Source: Tateyamaria sp. Alg231-49 (GTDB lineage: Bacteria; Pseudomonadota; Alphaproteobacteria; Rhodobacterales; Rhodobacteraceae). From it: DNA of 64,000 nucleotides. Below the pieces are notes generated by a model that made no database searches, was not told the DNA's origin, and saw only the letters and a program-made list of their open reading frames with translations. Made by a program: the position numbers and the translations under genes. Shown here piece by piece: positions 7,009 to 16,025 of the stretch. Every line of letters starts with the position of its first letter. Position 1 is the stretch's first letter. Location: NCBI RefSeq assembly GCF_900143535.1, contig NZ_FRFA01000003.1, forward strand, positions 62,001 through 126,000, read 5' to 3'.

Positions 7009-7836
7009 TTAGTTCCCCAATGCCCTGATCACTTCTCGCGCCGCTGTTTCAACAGGATCAATCGTTTCCTTTAGAATTGTAACGCGGTCGAAACGATCTG
7101 GGTCGCAATTGACAGCCTCGCGCATGGCTGCGCCAAACGCCAAACGTAATTCAGTTCCGATGTTGAACTTGCAAATGGCAGTGTTGCGCGCCAGCTTCTG
7201 GCGCTGCGCGATGGGCACGCCTGATCCGCCGTGGATCACCAGCGGCACATCCGTGACGGCCTCGATCGCCGCGATGCGAGCCTCATCGAGCCCGCCCTCT
7301 TTATCTTGCTGCAAATGTACGTTGCCGACAGAGATCGCCATTGCATCCACCCCGCTCTCGCGGGCAAAAATGGCGGCTTCTTCCGGGTCGGTTCCATTTG
7401 ATCCTTCGCCGCCCGAATAGCCGACGAATCCGATTTCACCTTCGCAGGAAATACCGGTGGCATGGGCCATTTCAGCGATCGCGGCAGTCTCATCGATGTT
7501 CTGTGTCAAAGGCTTGCGGGAGCCGTCGAACATGAGGGACGTAAACCCGCTGTCCAACGCTTCCTTGCATTCATCAAACGTGTACCCGTGGTCCAGATGC
7601 GCCACGACCGGGACCGAGGCGTGTTCCGCCAGATGCCGGAACATCTTGCCTAGGATCGGCAGTGGGGTGTGTTCGCGGCAGGATGGTCCAGCCTGAAGGA
7701 TTACAGGCGCGTTCTCGGCCTCGGCAGCGGCCACGTAGGCCCGCATGTCTTCCCAGCCCAGCGTCACCAGCCCGGCCACGGCATAACCATTTGTATAAGC
7801 GGGCTGCAAAACGTCCCTGAGGGTCACGAGCGTCAT
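7009..7836 (-). CDS. Class II aldolase, fructose-bisphosphate aldolase family (IolJ-like)
   Basis: A 275-aa zinc-dependent class II aldolase. Visible motifs: VVAHLDHGYTFDECKEAL with the metal-binding His-Asp-His arrangement, FTSLMFDGS, CEGEIGFVG with Glu, ISVGNVHLQ with a zinc-binding His, HGGSGV with the third His, and CKFNIGTEL for phosphate binding. In inositol breakdown IolJ splits 2-deoxy-5-keto-D-gluconate 6-phosphate into dihydroxyacetone phosphate and malonic semialdehyde. Here it is the last gene of the iolD-iolC-iolB-like operon, which makes that function likely. ATG at 7836 with AGGAG at good spacing. A ketose-bisphosphate aldolase of other specificity remains possible. Confidence 0.82.
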   Translation of the reverse strand: MTLVTLRDVLQPAYTNGYAVAGLVTLGWEDMRAYVAAAEAENAPVILQAGPSCREHTPLPILGKMFRHLAEHASVPVVAHLDHGYTFDECKEALDSGFTSLMFDGSRKPLTQNIDETAAIAEMAHATGISCEGEIGFVGYSGGEGSNGTDPEEAAIFARESGVDAMAISVGNVHLQQDKEGGLDEARIAAIEAVTDVPLVIHGGSGVPIAQRQKLARNTAICKFNIGTELRLAFGAAMREAVNCDPDRFDRVTILKETIDPVETAAREVIRALGN

Positions 7837-7908
7837 TGATATTCTCCTGCGCGTCTCGCACCCGATCCTGTGCCTTGCGGGCTGATCAGAGTGCCGATCG
7901 GGATCGGG

Positions 7909-8745
7909 TTATTTGAACTTTGCGATCATGTCCTTGATGCCCGGGATCGTTTCGATCTGATAGGCATGCGTCGGCTGAAAGTACTGCACCAAACTGCGTT
8001 GGGTCAGGCCGCCGAGGATCGTGAAGTAGTACATCTCGTAGCCCGGCAGCACAGCGCAGGGGTGATAGCCATTGTCGATGCAGATCGTGGAGCCATCGAC
8101 GATGTGGTAGGCGTCTCCGGCTTTGCCATCTTCGCGCTGCAACATTTGCAGGCCAGATCCATGGTTGGGTTTGAAGCGAAAGTTGTAGGTTTCGTCGTGC
8201 CGGGTTTCGTCCGGCAGACGGTTGGTGTCGTGCTTGTGGGATGGGAACCCGGACCAGCCGCCTTGGCCGACGGTGAATAACTCACTCACCAAAAGCCGTC
8301 CCACTTTGTCATGCTGTTTCTGGCCCAAGATATGCTTGATCTTGCGGTGGGTTTTGGTGTCGTCTGAACCGTATTGCACGAGGTCATGCGAACGCACATC
8401 AAAAGGTTCGAGCACTTCGTCATAGCGCGCCCCGGCGATGAATGTCTCGCTGTTTTCCGATACACAAACGAGCGTCACTTTGGCCCCGACAGGGACGTAA
8501 ACACCTTCTGGCTCACCGTCCCAAACATCTTCACCCCGGTTGCCAACAGCGTCGAACCTCACACCCTCAATCTCAACATCCAGACTGCCGGTGGCGGGGA
8601 CAATGCAAGTCTCGTATCCGGGTACCTGGTATTCGAACGCTTCGCCCTTTTTCAGTTTGACGATGTTGAAATAGTTCAACGGCACCGTCGGGTTGTCGAT
8701 ATCGACGATGGGTTTGTTTTGGTTGTCAAACGGAGCGATATGCAT
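7909..8745 (-). CDS. KduI/IolB family isomerase, second IolB-like paralogue
   Basis: A 278-aa bicupin of the 5-deoxy-glucuronate isomerase (IolB) family. The C-terminal half has the metal-site pattern GFPSHKHDT, then HDETYNF, then GYHPCAVLPGYEMYYF. A second family member at 16026-16832 shares this pattern (FPSHRHD, GHHPC, DMYYLNVMAG) and looks like the canonical IolB from its N-terminus. This copy differs in its N-terminal half (YFNIVKLKKGEAFEYQVPG), so it may act on a related or stereoisomeric sugar acid. It follows iolC (11-bp gap) and precedes the aldolase gene. ATG at 8745 with AAAGGA. Confidence 0.78.
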   Translation of the reverse strand: MHIAPFDNQNKPIVDIDNPTVPLNYFNIVKLKKGEAFEYQVPGYETCIVPATGSLDVEIEGVRFDAVGNRGEDVWDGEPEGVYVPVGAKVTLVCVSENSETFIAGARYDEVLEPFDVRSHDLVQYGSDDTKTHRKIKHILGQKQHDKVGRLLVSELFTVGQGGWSGFPSHKHDTNRLPDETRHDETYNFRFKPNHGSGLQMLQREDGKAGDAYHIVDGSTICIDNGYHPCAVLPGYEMYYFTILGGLTQRSLVQYFQPTHAYQIETIPGIKDMIAKFK

Positions 8746-8756
8746 GTTCGGTCCTT

Positions 8757-9737
8757 TCAGGCCTCGGTCGGGCCAGGGTGATTAGAGAGAAAGTCGTCCA
8801 GCTGGGCGGTTGTTGGCATTGCGGGGGCGCAACCGGGTTGGCTGACAACAATTGAGGCACAGGCAGAGCCGCGCAGAACCGCGTCACGCAATGAGTGACC
8901 GTCCGCGATAGAGGACAGGAGCCCCGCCATAAAGCTGTCGCCTGCACCGTTTGGTTTCACGGCGGTCACCGGGTAAATCCCGGTTCGGATTTCCTGACCA
9001 TCTGCAAACGTCACGGCACCGCCTTCGCCCATTTTGTAGATCACCATTTTGCCTTTGGCCGCCAGTTCTCGCGCCTTGTCCAACCCATGCTCGATCCCGC
9101 CAGCCATAAAGCCGAACTCTTCGTCATTTCCGACAATCAGATCGCTTTCGTCACCGGCCCGAGACAGCACATCAGACGCCACATCGGCGGATGGCCAGCT
9201 GTAGGGGCGATAGTCGATGTCGAAAATCACTGGCAAACCGGCTTTGCGCGCGTTTTCAAAAGCGCGAAAGGTTGCGCTGCGCGATGGCTCGGATGCAAAG
9301 ACGGTGCCTGCAGTGATTAGAGCGCTGAACCCGGTGTAGTCGACGGCGTCCATATCGTCTTCGGTCACCTGAAAATCTACCGCGCCATTGCGATAGATCA
9401 CGTTCTGAAAGTCTTCGATGCAGCTTTCATAAACCGCGAGCGACAGGCGGTATTCTCCACCAAGCACCCGGATAAACGAAGTGTCCACGCCGTAATGGGC
9501 CAACCGGTTGAGCGCAAACCGCCCGACGGCGTCGTCCGAGACCGAGGTGATCAAGGATGCGGCACTGCCCAGCTTGACCAGACCGGCGCAGATATTGGCG
9601 GATGATCCGCCCAGATCAGCGCGAAACGTTTCTGCATGCTCGCTCTTGGTGCCCACGGGGTCTGCAAACATATCCATCCCGGCACGGCCAAAAACGGCGA
9701 AACGGTTGCCCTTGATCCCATCCAGCAGCGCAGACAT
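8757..9737 (-). CDS. iolC: 5-dehydro-2-deoxygluconokinase, PfkB family
   Basis: A 326-aa ribokinase-fold (PfkB) kinase: FAVFGRAGMDMF at the start, FRADLGGSSANICAGLVKLG as the first PfkB signature, and VKPNGAGDSFMAGLLS as the second with the catalytic Asp. In inositol breakdown it phosphorylates 2-deoxy-5-keto-D-gluconate, the product of the IolB step. I chose the ATG at 9737, with an AAAGGG motif upstream; the longer frame overlaps iolD. The start overlaps the iolD stop by one base (TGATG), consistent with coupling. Neighbours iolD and iolB-like support the specific substrate over other PfkB functions. Confidence 0.88.
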   Translation of the reverse strand: MSALLDGIKGNRFAVFGRAGMDMFADPVGTKSEHAETFRADLGGSSANICAGLVKLGSAASLITSVSDDAVGRFALNRLAHYGVDTSFIRVLGGEYRLSLAVYESCIEDFQNVIYRNGAVDFQVTEDDMDAVDYTGFSALITAGTVFASEPSRSATFRAFENARKAGLPVIFDIDYRPYSWPSADVASDVLSRAGDESDLIVGNDEEFGFMAGGIEHGLDKARELAAKGKMVIYKMGEGGAVTFADGQEIRTGIYPVTAVKPNGAGDSFMAGLLSSIADGHSLRDAVLRGSACASIVVSQPGCAPAMPTTAQLDDFLSNHPGPTEA

Positions 9738-11605
9738 CAGACGCCCTTTCGCTGTTTGTCGCGGCTGGATTCCCAGTCGACATGAGCCGCCCTCACCTTG
9801 TCGTTGTCTGTGACATGCGGCGTTCCAACTTCCCACCAGGTATGGCCCTCGGTGGTCCAACCTTCGTAAGGGTCGACTTTCATGACGATGACGTAGGTCT
9901 TATCCGACGCCTTGGCGCGTTTGAATGCCTCGGCCAGTTCTGCAGGGTTGGCCACAGTTTCAGCGGCAGCCCCTTGCGATGCGGCATGGGCTTCAAAATC
10001 TACTCCAAACGCCTCGGGAACTGTCGGGGCATCTGCGATCAGATTGTTAAAGCTTTCGTTGCCGGTGTTGTTTTGCAGCTTGTTGATAACCGCAAATCCG
10101 CCGTTGTCCAGCACAAGCAGGATCATCTTTTTCTGTGTCAGAACAGAGGAATAGATGTCCGAATTGAGCATCAGATAAGACCCATCGCCACAAAAGCTGA
10201 TCGTATCTTGCTGTGGTTCGCGTTCGGATTGCGCAATCCGCGCACCCCATGCCCCCGCAATTTCGTAGCCCATGCAGGAAAACCCAAACTCAACGTCCAC
10301 GGTTCCGATATCCAGCGTACGCCAGTTTGCGGTGACTTCGGCGGGCAGGCCGCCCGCGGCAGCTACAACGCGGTCGCGGGTGTCACACATCGCGTTCACC
10401 ACACCGATGGCTTGCGCGTAGGAGTTGGGCCGGTTGTCACCGTAGGACACATTGTCGGCCACGTAGGCATCCCATTTCTTGCGCTCGTCCTGCGCCGTGG
10501 CAACCCAGTCAGAAGAACCTTTGTGGTCGCTCAACGCAGTATCCAACGCTGCAAGAGACAGCTTGGCATCGCCAACTACCGGCAACGACATGTGCTTGCC
10601 CGCATCATGGCGCGCAGCGTTGATCGAGATGAACCGCGCATCCTTGGCGAAGGCAGTCCATGACCCGGTGGTAAAGTCCTGCAACCGCGTACCAACGGCA
10701 AGGATCACATCGGCCTGTTCGGCGATGGCATTTGCGCTGTCAGACCCGGTCACGCCAATGGGGCCTATATTAAGCGGGTGGTCATTCAGCATATTGGCCC
10801 GGCCCGCGATCGTCTCCACGACCGGGATCTGGTGGTCTTCTGCAAAACGGGTCAGTTCGGCCACAGCGCGCGAATACTGCACCCCGCCACCGGCGATGAT
10901 CATCGGGCGTTTGGCCGATTTCAACAGGGCCGTTGCGTCCGCGATCTCGTTCGCATCCGGTGGCTGGCGGCGAATGCGATGGACTTTCTTTTCAAAGAAA
11001 ACTTCGGGGTAGTCGTACGTCCAGCCTTGCACGTCTTGGGGCAGGCCAAGGAAAGCAGGCCCACAATCTGCGGGGTCGATCATCGTGGCAATGGCGGCAG
11101 GCAAAGACTGAATGATCTGTGCCGGGTGGGTGATCCGATCCCAATAGCGGGTGATGGGCTTGAATGCATCATTGGCACCAAAGGTCGGATCGTTGAAATT
11201 TTCCATCTGCTGCAAGACAGGGTCAGGTAACCGTGTCAGGAACGTATCACCGCACAGCATCAGCATCGGCAGGCGGTTCGCGTGCGCCAATGCAGATGCC
11301 GTCACAAGGTTCAGCGTGCCCGGTCCAGCGCTTGCCGTGCAGAACATGAACCTTTGACGCAACCACTGCTTGGAATAAGCGGCCGCTGCGAACCCCATGC
11401 TTTGTTCATTCTGCCCGCGATACAAAGGCAACTCGTCGCGATGATCATAAAGCGCCTCGCCCAGACAGGTGACATTGCCGTGGCCAAAGATCCCGAAACC
11501 CCCGCCGCACAGGCGCCATTCGGTCCCGTCTATTTCGATATACTGGTTGGCCAGCCAACGAATGATCGCCTGGGCCGTGGTCAGTTTTACGGTCTTGTCA
11601 GCCAC
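9737..11605 (-). CDS. iolD: 3D-(3,5/4)-trihydroxycyclohexane-1,2-dione hydrolase, ThDP-dependent
   Basis: A 622-aa thiamine diphosphate enzyme that opens the ring of trihydroxycyclohexane-1,2-dione to 5-deoxy-glucuronate. The three TPP-enzyme domains are visible: pyrimidine-binding near the N-terminus (GNVTCLGEAL, with GPGTLNLVTA), a central domain (PMIIAGGGVQYSRA), and the pyrophosphate domain (CMGYEIAGAWGARIA, then FCGDGSYLMLNSDIYS with the GDG...N motif). The start is GTG at 11605 preceded by GGGGGAG. It is the first gene of the minus-strand iol operon and shares a promoter region with the divergent oxidoreductase operon, with the LacI-type operator 81 bases upstream. Confidence 0.93.
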   Translation of the reverse strand: MADKTVKLTTAQAIIRWLANQYIEIDGTEWRLCGGGFGIFGHGNVTCLGEALYDHRDELPLYRGQNEQSMGFAAAAYSKQWLRQRFMFCTASAGPGTLNLVTASALAHANRLPMLMLCGDTFLTRLPDPVLQQMENFNDPTFGANDAFKPITRYWDRITHPAQIIQSLPAAIATMIDPADCGPAFLGLPQDVQGWTYDYPEVFFEKKVHRIRRQPPDANEIADATALLKSAKRPMIIAGGGVQYSRAVAELTRFAEDHQIPVVETIAGRANMLNDHPLNIGPIGVTGSDSANAIAEQADVILAVGTRLQDFTTGSWTAFAKDARFISINAARHDAGKHMSLPVVGDAKLSLAALDTALSDHKGSSDWVATAQDERKKWDAYVADNVSYGDNRPNSYAQAIGVVNAMCDTRDRVVAAAGGLPAEVTANWRTLDIGTVDVEFGFSCMGYEIAGAWGARIAQSEREPQQDTISFCGDGSYLMLNSDIYSSVLTQKKMILLVLDNGGFAVINKLQNNTGNESFNNLIADAPTVPEAFGVDFEAHAASQGAAAETVANPAELAEAFKRAKASDKTYVIVMKVDPYEGWTTEGHTWWEVGTPHVTDNDKVRAAHVDWESSRDKQRKGV

Positions 11606-11685
11606 TTGGTCGCTCCCCCCAGAATGCGCTGATTTTGCGCAACGCGAATTGTCGCTTGCGCGCGTTCGTCTCCCAAGTTACAGAT

Positions 11686-11703
11686 TTTGCAATCGGTTGC
11701 AAA
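11686..11703. promoter_or_regulatory. LacI-type operator between divergent iol operons
   Basis: TTTGCAATCGGTTGCAAA, 7-bp inverted arms TTTGCAA/TTGCAAA around a TCGG centre. It lies 81 bp upstream of the iolD GTG and 31 bp upstream of the plus-strand ATG at 11734, so it can control both. The identical 18-mer occurs at 22861-22878 in front of the inositol transport operon. The regulator is probably the LacI-family protein encoded at 14902-15900. Confidence 0.85.
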
Positions 11704-11733
11704 TACAATCGGCGCCGGCGCCAGGGAGGCAAT

Positions 11734-12837
11734 ATGGTCAAGATCGGAATTGGCGTTGTTGGCGGCGGCTATATGGGCAAAGCGCACTCTGTTGCCATGT
11801 CCTCTGTTGCCGCGATCTTTAATACCAAATTGCGCCCTGAACTCGAGATGATTGCAGCGTCCTCACCCGAAAGCGCCGAGCGGTATCGCCAGCAGTTCGG
11901 GTTTGCGCGCGCAGCACCAAATTGGCAGGCATTGGTCGAAGACCCCGCAGTTGAGGCAATAGTCATCGCCTCTCCTCAGGAAACGCACCGCGCAATTGCC
12001 GAGGCTGCGATGGCGCTTGGCAAGCCTGTTCTGTGTGAAAAGCCATTGGCAGATACGCTTGAGGATGCACGCGCCATGGTCGCGACGGCAGAGGCATCCG
12101 GCGTGGTCAACATGGTCGGCTTTAACTACATTCGCACACCCGCCAGCCAGTTCGTCCGCAAGCTGTTGGCAGACGGCGCCATTGGCGATGTCACATGGTT
12201 TCGCGGCGAACATACAGAAGATTTCCTGTCCGACCCCCAAGCTCCTCACAATTGGCGGTGCGATGGCATGGCCAATGGCAACATGGGCGACTTGGCCCCG
12301 CATCCAATCAATGCAGCCCTGGCGCTGATGGGTCCCATTGCCGAAGTCATGGCCGAGGTCGAGACTGTACATCGCACCCGCCCCGGCGGCGCGGTCACCA
12401 ATGACGATCACGCCCAGATCATGTGCCGCTTTGCCAGTGAGGTGAAAGGGCACATCTATTCCAGCCGTGTCGCGACAGGTCGCAAGATGGGCTATGCCTA
12501 CGAAATACATGGCACCAAGGGCGCGATCCGCTTTGATCAGGAAGACCAGAACGCAGTCTGGCTCTATCGTGCTGAGGGGCCAGAGGCGACACGTGGGTTT
12601 GCCAAGATCCTGACTGGCCCGGCGCACCCAGATTATAAACCTTTCTGTCTTGGCCCGGGTCACGGCACTGGTTATCAGGACCAGATCATTATTGAGGCCA
12701 AGGATTTTCTGACGGCTATCGAAGCGGGGCAATCCAACTGGCCAACTTTCCGCGACGGGCTGGCCGTGGCCGAAGTCGTCGAGGCCGCATTGATTTCGGC
12801 TCAAAACGGGGTTTGGACCCCAGTTTCTCAGGTGTAA
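11734..12837 (+). CDS. Gfo/Idh/MocA family oxidoreductase, inositol-associated
   Basis: A 367-aa NAD(P)-dependent dehydrogenase: Rossmann motif GVVGGGYMGKAH near residue 10, the EKP motif in LCEKPLADT, and a C-terminal Gfo/Idh domain including DHAQIMCRF and the YEIHGTKGAIRF strand. Family members oxidise inositols, sugars or their keto forms. I chose the ATG at 11734 behind GGGAGG; 33 upstream codons do not fit the family. It is first in an operon with an iolE-like isomerase/dehydratase and a further dehydrogenase, under the operator at 11686-11703. The exact substrate (scyllo-, D-chiro- or another inositol) is not evident. Confidence 0.85.
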   Translation: MVKIGIGVVGGGYMGKAHSVAMSSVAAIFNTKLRPELEMIAASSPESAERYRQQFGFARAAPNWQALVEDPAVEAIVIASPQETHRAIAEAAMALGKPVLCEKPLADTLEDARAMVATAEASGVVNMVGFNYIRTPASQFVRKLLADGAIGDVTWFRGEHTEDFLSDPQAPHNWRCDGMANGNMGDLAPHPINAALALMGPIAEVMAEVETVHRTRPGGAVTNDDHAQIMCRFASEVKGHIYSSRVATGRKMGYAYEIHGTKGAIRFDQEDQNAVWLYRAEGPEATRGFAKILTGPAHPDYKPFCLGPGHGTGYQDQIIIEAKDFLTAIEAGQSNWPTFRDGLAVAEVVEAALISAQNGVWTPVSQV

Positions 12838-12851
12838 GGAGACATATCCAA

Positions 12852-13745
12852 ATGACCATTCGCATCGGAAATGCCCCCTGTTCCTGGGGTGTCGAGTTTG
12901 CTCAGGATGACCGCAACCCCACATGGCGCACTGTGCTGAAAGAGTGTGCTGAGGCTGGATATAAGGGCATCGAACTGGGGCCTGTTGGTTTCATGCCCGA
13001 GGACCCTGCTGTGTTGAGCGAAGCGCTGGACGAATATGGTCTGGAGCTGATCGGGGGCGTGGTATTCCGCGCCTTTCATGACCCGGCACAATGGGATGAC
13101 GTTCTGGATGGGGCCAAACGGACCTGCGAGGCATTAAAAGCGCACGGCGCTGAACACTTCGTTCTGATCGACAGCATTTCGCCCCGCCGCGCCCCGACCG
13201 CTGGCCGCGCAAGCGAAGCCGAGCAGATGGACGATGCTGAGTGGGCCGCCTACCGTGATCGGATCGTGACGGTCGCCAAACTGGGTGCCGAAGAGTACGG
13301 ATTGATCCCCGAACTGCATCCGCATGCGGGCGGCTTTATGGATTTCGAACCCGAGGTCGAGCGTATCCTTGCCGAAGTCGGTCCCGAGACCCTAAAACTC
13401 TGCATCGACACCGGCCACTGCACCTATGCAGGCTTTGATCCCGTCGCCTTCATGAAGCGACACATGGACCGGATCACCTATGTGCATTTCAAATCCACGA
13501 GCGCGCAGGTAAAGGCCGACGCAATCGCCAACCGCACGGGTTTCTATGACGCCTGTGGGCAGGGCATTTTCTGCAACCTGTCCGAAGGCGAAGTCGACCT
13601 GCCGACTGTGCGCCAACTGCTGTTGGACAGCGGGTTTGAGGGCTGGTGCACCATTGAGCAGGATTGCGACCCGACACTGGACCCTGACCCGCTGGGCGAT
13701 GCCCGCAAGAACCGCGAATACCTCGAAAGCATCGGCTTCGAATAA
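12852..13745 (+). CDS. Sugar phosphate isomerase/epimerase family protein, IolE-like (inosose dehydratase candidate)
   Basis: A 297-aa TIM barrel of the AP-endonuclease 2 superfamily. The beginning RIGNAPCSWGVEF and the metal-site segments LIPELHPHAGGFM, LCIDTGHCTYAGF, ITYVHFKS and WCTIEQD match the inosose dehydratase/isomerase group (IolE/IolI). IolE removes water from scyllo-inosose to give the dione used by IolD. The ATG at 12852 follows AGGAG ten bases upstream. The gene lies between two dehydrogenases, so their keto product is probably its substrate. An isomerase role as in IolI cannot be excluded, but no other IolE candidate is present in the window. Confidence 0.78.
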   Translation: MTIRIGNAPCSWGVEFAQDDRNPTWRTVLKECAEAGYKGIELGPVGFMPEDPAVLSEALDEYGLELIGGVVFRAFHDPAQWDDVLDGAKRTCEALKAHGAEHFVLIDSISPRRAPTAGRASEAEQMDDAEWAAYRDRIVTVAKLGAEEYGLIPELHPHAGGFMDFEPEVERILAEVGPETLKLCIDTGHCTYAGFDPVAFMKRHMDRITYVHFKSTSAQVKADAIANRTGFYDACGQGIFCNLSEGEVDLPTVRQLLLDSGFEGWCTIEQDCDPTLDPDPLGDARKNREYLESIGFE

Positions 13746-13757
13746 GGACGAAAGACT

Positions 13758-14891
13758 ATGGCAAAACTGAAATGGGGCATGATCGGCGGCGGCGAAGGCA
13801 GCCAGATCGGACCAGCACACCGTTTGGGCGCACAAGCTGACGGACTGTTCGAATTCACCGCTGGCGCATTAGATCACCGCCCAGAGGCTGGGCGCGCCTA
13901 TGCCCGCCAGTTGGGCATCGCAGACGATCGCGCCTATGGCGACTGGCAAGAGATGCTGGAAGGCGAAAAAGGGCGCGATGACCGGATCGATCTGGTGACC
14001 ATTGCCACCCCGAATGCGACACATTTCGAAATCACCAAGGGCTTCCTTGAAGCCGGGTTCAACGTGCTGTGCGAAAAGCCCATGACCATGACGGTCGAAG
14101 AGGGTGAAGAAATTGTGCGCGTGGCCGAAAAGACCGGCAAGGTCATGGCCGTCAACTACGCTTACTCTGCCTATCCGATGGTGCGTCAGGCGCGTGCGAT
14201 GGTCCGTGCCGGTGAAATTGGCAAGGTTCGTCTTGTGGTCACCAATTTCAGCCATGGGCACCATGGCGACGCAGGCGATGCGGATAACCCGCGTGTGCGT
14301 TGGCGTTATGATCCGGCCATGGCGGGTGTGTCAGGCCAATTCGCAGATTGCGGTATCCACGCAATGCACATGGCCAGCTTTATCTGCGATGACGAGGTGG
14401 AAAAGCTGTCTGCTGATTTCGCCTCAACAATTTCAAGTCGCGAGCTGGAAGATGACGCGATGGTCAATTTCCGCATGGCAGGCGGAACGGTTGGGCGGTT
14501 GTGGACGTCATCAGTTGCCATTGGTCGCCAGCATGGGTTCGAAATTCAGGTCTTTGGCGAGACCGGCGGGTTGAAGTGGCATGCCGAACAGCCAAACCAG
14601 CTGATTTACACTCCGCTGGGCGGGCGCACGCAGATCATGGAAAAGGGCGAAGGCGGGCTATTCGAAGACGCCACACGCCTGTCCCGCGTCGCCATTGCCC
14701 ATCCCGAAGGGTTCCCACTCGCTGTCGCCAACATCTATTGCGACCTTGCCGACGCAATCCGAGGAGAGACCCGTGACGGGCTGCCCGGCGCAAACGCGGG
14801 CGTCCGGTCGATGGCGGCTGTTCACACAGCCGTGGCCTCGGCCCGCGCGGGCGGTGAATGGATGGACGCACGGCCACCGATGTTCCGCTAA
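13758..14891 (+). CDS. Gfo/Idh/MocA family oxidoreductase, inositol-associated (second)
   Basis: A 377-aa dehydrogenase: WGMIGGGEGSQIGPAHR (a longer Gly-rich loop than usual, seen in a subgroup of the family), VLCEKPMTMT with the EKP motif, then DCGIHAMHMASFI containing His at the usual catalytic position. It is co-directional with the iolE-like gene (12-bp gap) and ends only 10 bp from the convergent lacI-type gene. Its role is probably oxidation or reduction of another inositol-type ring, since IolG and a further paralogue are encoded nearby. The substrate is inferred from context only. Confidence 0.83.
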   Translation: MAKLKWGMIGGGEGSQIGPAHRLGAQADGLFEFTAGALDHRPEAGRAYARQLGIADDRAYGDWQEMLEGEKGRDDRIDLVTIATPNATHFEITKGFLEAGFNVLCEKPMTMTVEEGEEIVRVAEKTGKVMAVNYAYSAYPMVRQARAMVRAGEIGKVRLVVTNFSHGHHGDAGDADNPRVRWRYDPAMAGVSGQFADCGIHAMHMASFICDDEVEKLSADFASTISSRELEDDAMVNFRMAGGTVGRLWTSSVAIGRQHGFEIQVFGETGGLKWHAEQPNQLIYTPLGGRTQIMEKGEGGLFEDATRLSRVAIAHPEGFPLAVANIYCDLADAIRGETRDGLPGANAGVRSMAAVHTAVASARAGGEWMDARPPMFR

Positions 14892-14901
14892 ACTACTTAG
14901 G

Positions 14902-15900
14902 TCAGCGCTTTGGGCGTAACGTGCCGCGTTCAATGACGCGGCACGGAAACAGGCGCGCTTCGGGCTCTTGTTCCGTATCACCCAGTACGCTTGTCACCTT
15001 TTCTATGGACGCATCAATGATGTCGGCGATGGGCTGGTGGATCGTCGTCAGATTGATGTTTTCCCAACGCGCCATTTCCATGTCATTCAGACCGACGATC
15101 CCGATGTCGTCAGGTACTGAAAGGCCCGCTTCTGCAATGGCGGACAAGGCTCCGATGGATAGAACGTCGTCACCGCAGAAATAGGCTTCGGCGGGGGTGC
15201 CATTGAGAAGCTCCTGCATCTGATTACGTCCTGCATCAAAGGTGTAGTCCTTGGCAAAAGAATAGCTGACCGTGACCTCGGAATGCTCGGCCAGTGCCTC
15301 AAGAAATCCGCTCATGCGGTCTTGGGTCGACGTGGCACTTTCCGGCCCGCCCATGAATGCAACTGACTGATACCCCCGCGCAATCAATTCGCGTGCGGCG
15401 ATGCGCCCACATTCAATATTATCGATCCCAATGATGTCCACGTGGGGCGTTGCCAAGTAACGCCCAAAGCTGTGCACAACCGGCATACCTGCGTCACGAA
15501 AAGCCCGCGAAAAGCCTGACGGCAATGTTGAGGAGGCCACGATGACACCATCCACCGAATAGGCGCGCAGCATGCGCACGGAATTTTGTGGATCTGTTTC
15601 GTCAGAAAGGTTGACCAGTAGAGGGCGCAAGCCGCGTTCTTGCAAGCCCCTTGTGAAGAGATCGAAGACCTCAAGGAAAAACGGGTTGTGAAAGTTGTTG
15701 GAGATGAGACCAATCATTTTGGTCCGGCCTGTGGTCAGGGATGAGGCGAGCGCATTGGGGTGATAGCCCAGATCAGTTGCCGCTTTTTCGACCCGCTCGC
15801 GCATCTTACGCGACACCGACGCCCCGGGTGTGAACGCTCGCGATACCGCTGAACGGGACACCCCAGCGCGCTCGGCCACTTCCTTCAACGTTATTGCCAT
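14902..15900 (-). CDS. LacI family transcriptional regulator of the inositol genes
   Basis: A 332-aa LacI-type regulator. The N-terminal HTH is clear: ITLKEVAERAGVSRSAVSRA, then a hinge helix NALASSL around residue 50, and a periplasmic-binding-protein-like effector domain (TKMIGLISNNFHNPFF, DDIGIVGLNDMEMARWEN). I chose the ATG at 15900 with a GAAGGGG site upstream; 17 upstream codons are unlikely. It is the last gene of the iolB operon and is convergent with the second dehydrogenase. It probably binds the two TTTGCAA-TCGG-TTGCAAA operators and responds to an inositol or an intermediate. Confidence 0.9.
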   Translation of the reverse strand: MAITLKEVAERAGVSRSAVSRAFTPGASVSRKMRERVEKAATDLGYHPNALASSLTTGRTKMIGLISNNFHNPFFLEVFDLFTRGLQERGLRPLLVNLSDETDPQNSVRMLRAYSVDGVIVASSTLPSGFSRAFRDAGMPVVHSFGRYLATPHVDIIGIDNIECGRIAARELIARGYQSVAFMGGPESATSTQDRMSGFLEALAEHSEVTVSYSFAKDYTFDAGRNQMQELLNGTPAEAYFCGDDVLSIGALSAIAEAGLSVPDDIGIVGLNDMEMARWENINLTTIHQPIADIIDASIEKVTSVLGDTEQEPEARLFPCRVIERGTLRPKR

Positions 15901-16025
15901 TCTGCCCCTTCCATGCCGGCCAATATTGTCAGCATGCCAGCGGTACAGCAAACAGTCTTTCAGCCCACAACGGCATGGTGGGCCTTAATCCTTCCCCTGC
16001 TGCCTTCTTAACAGTCGAACGCACG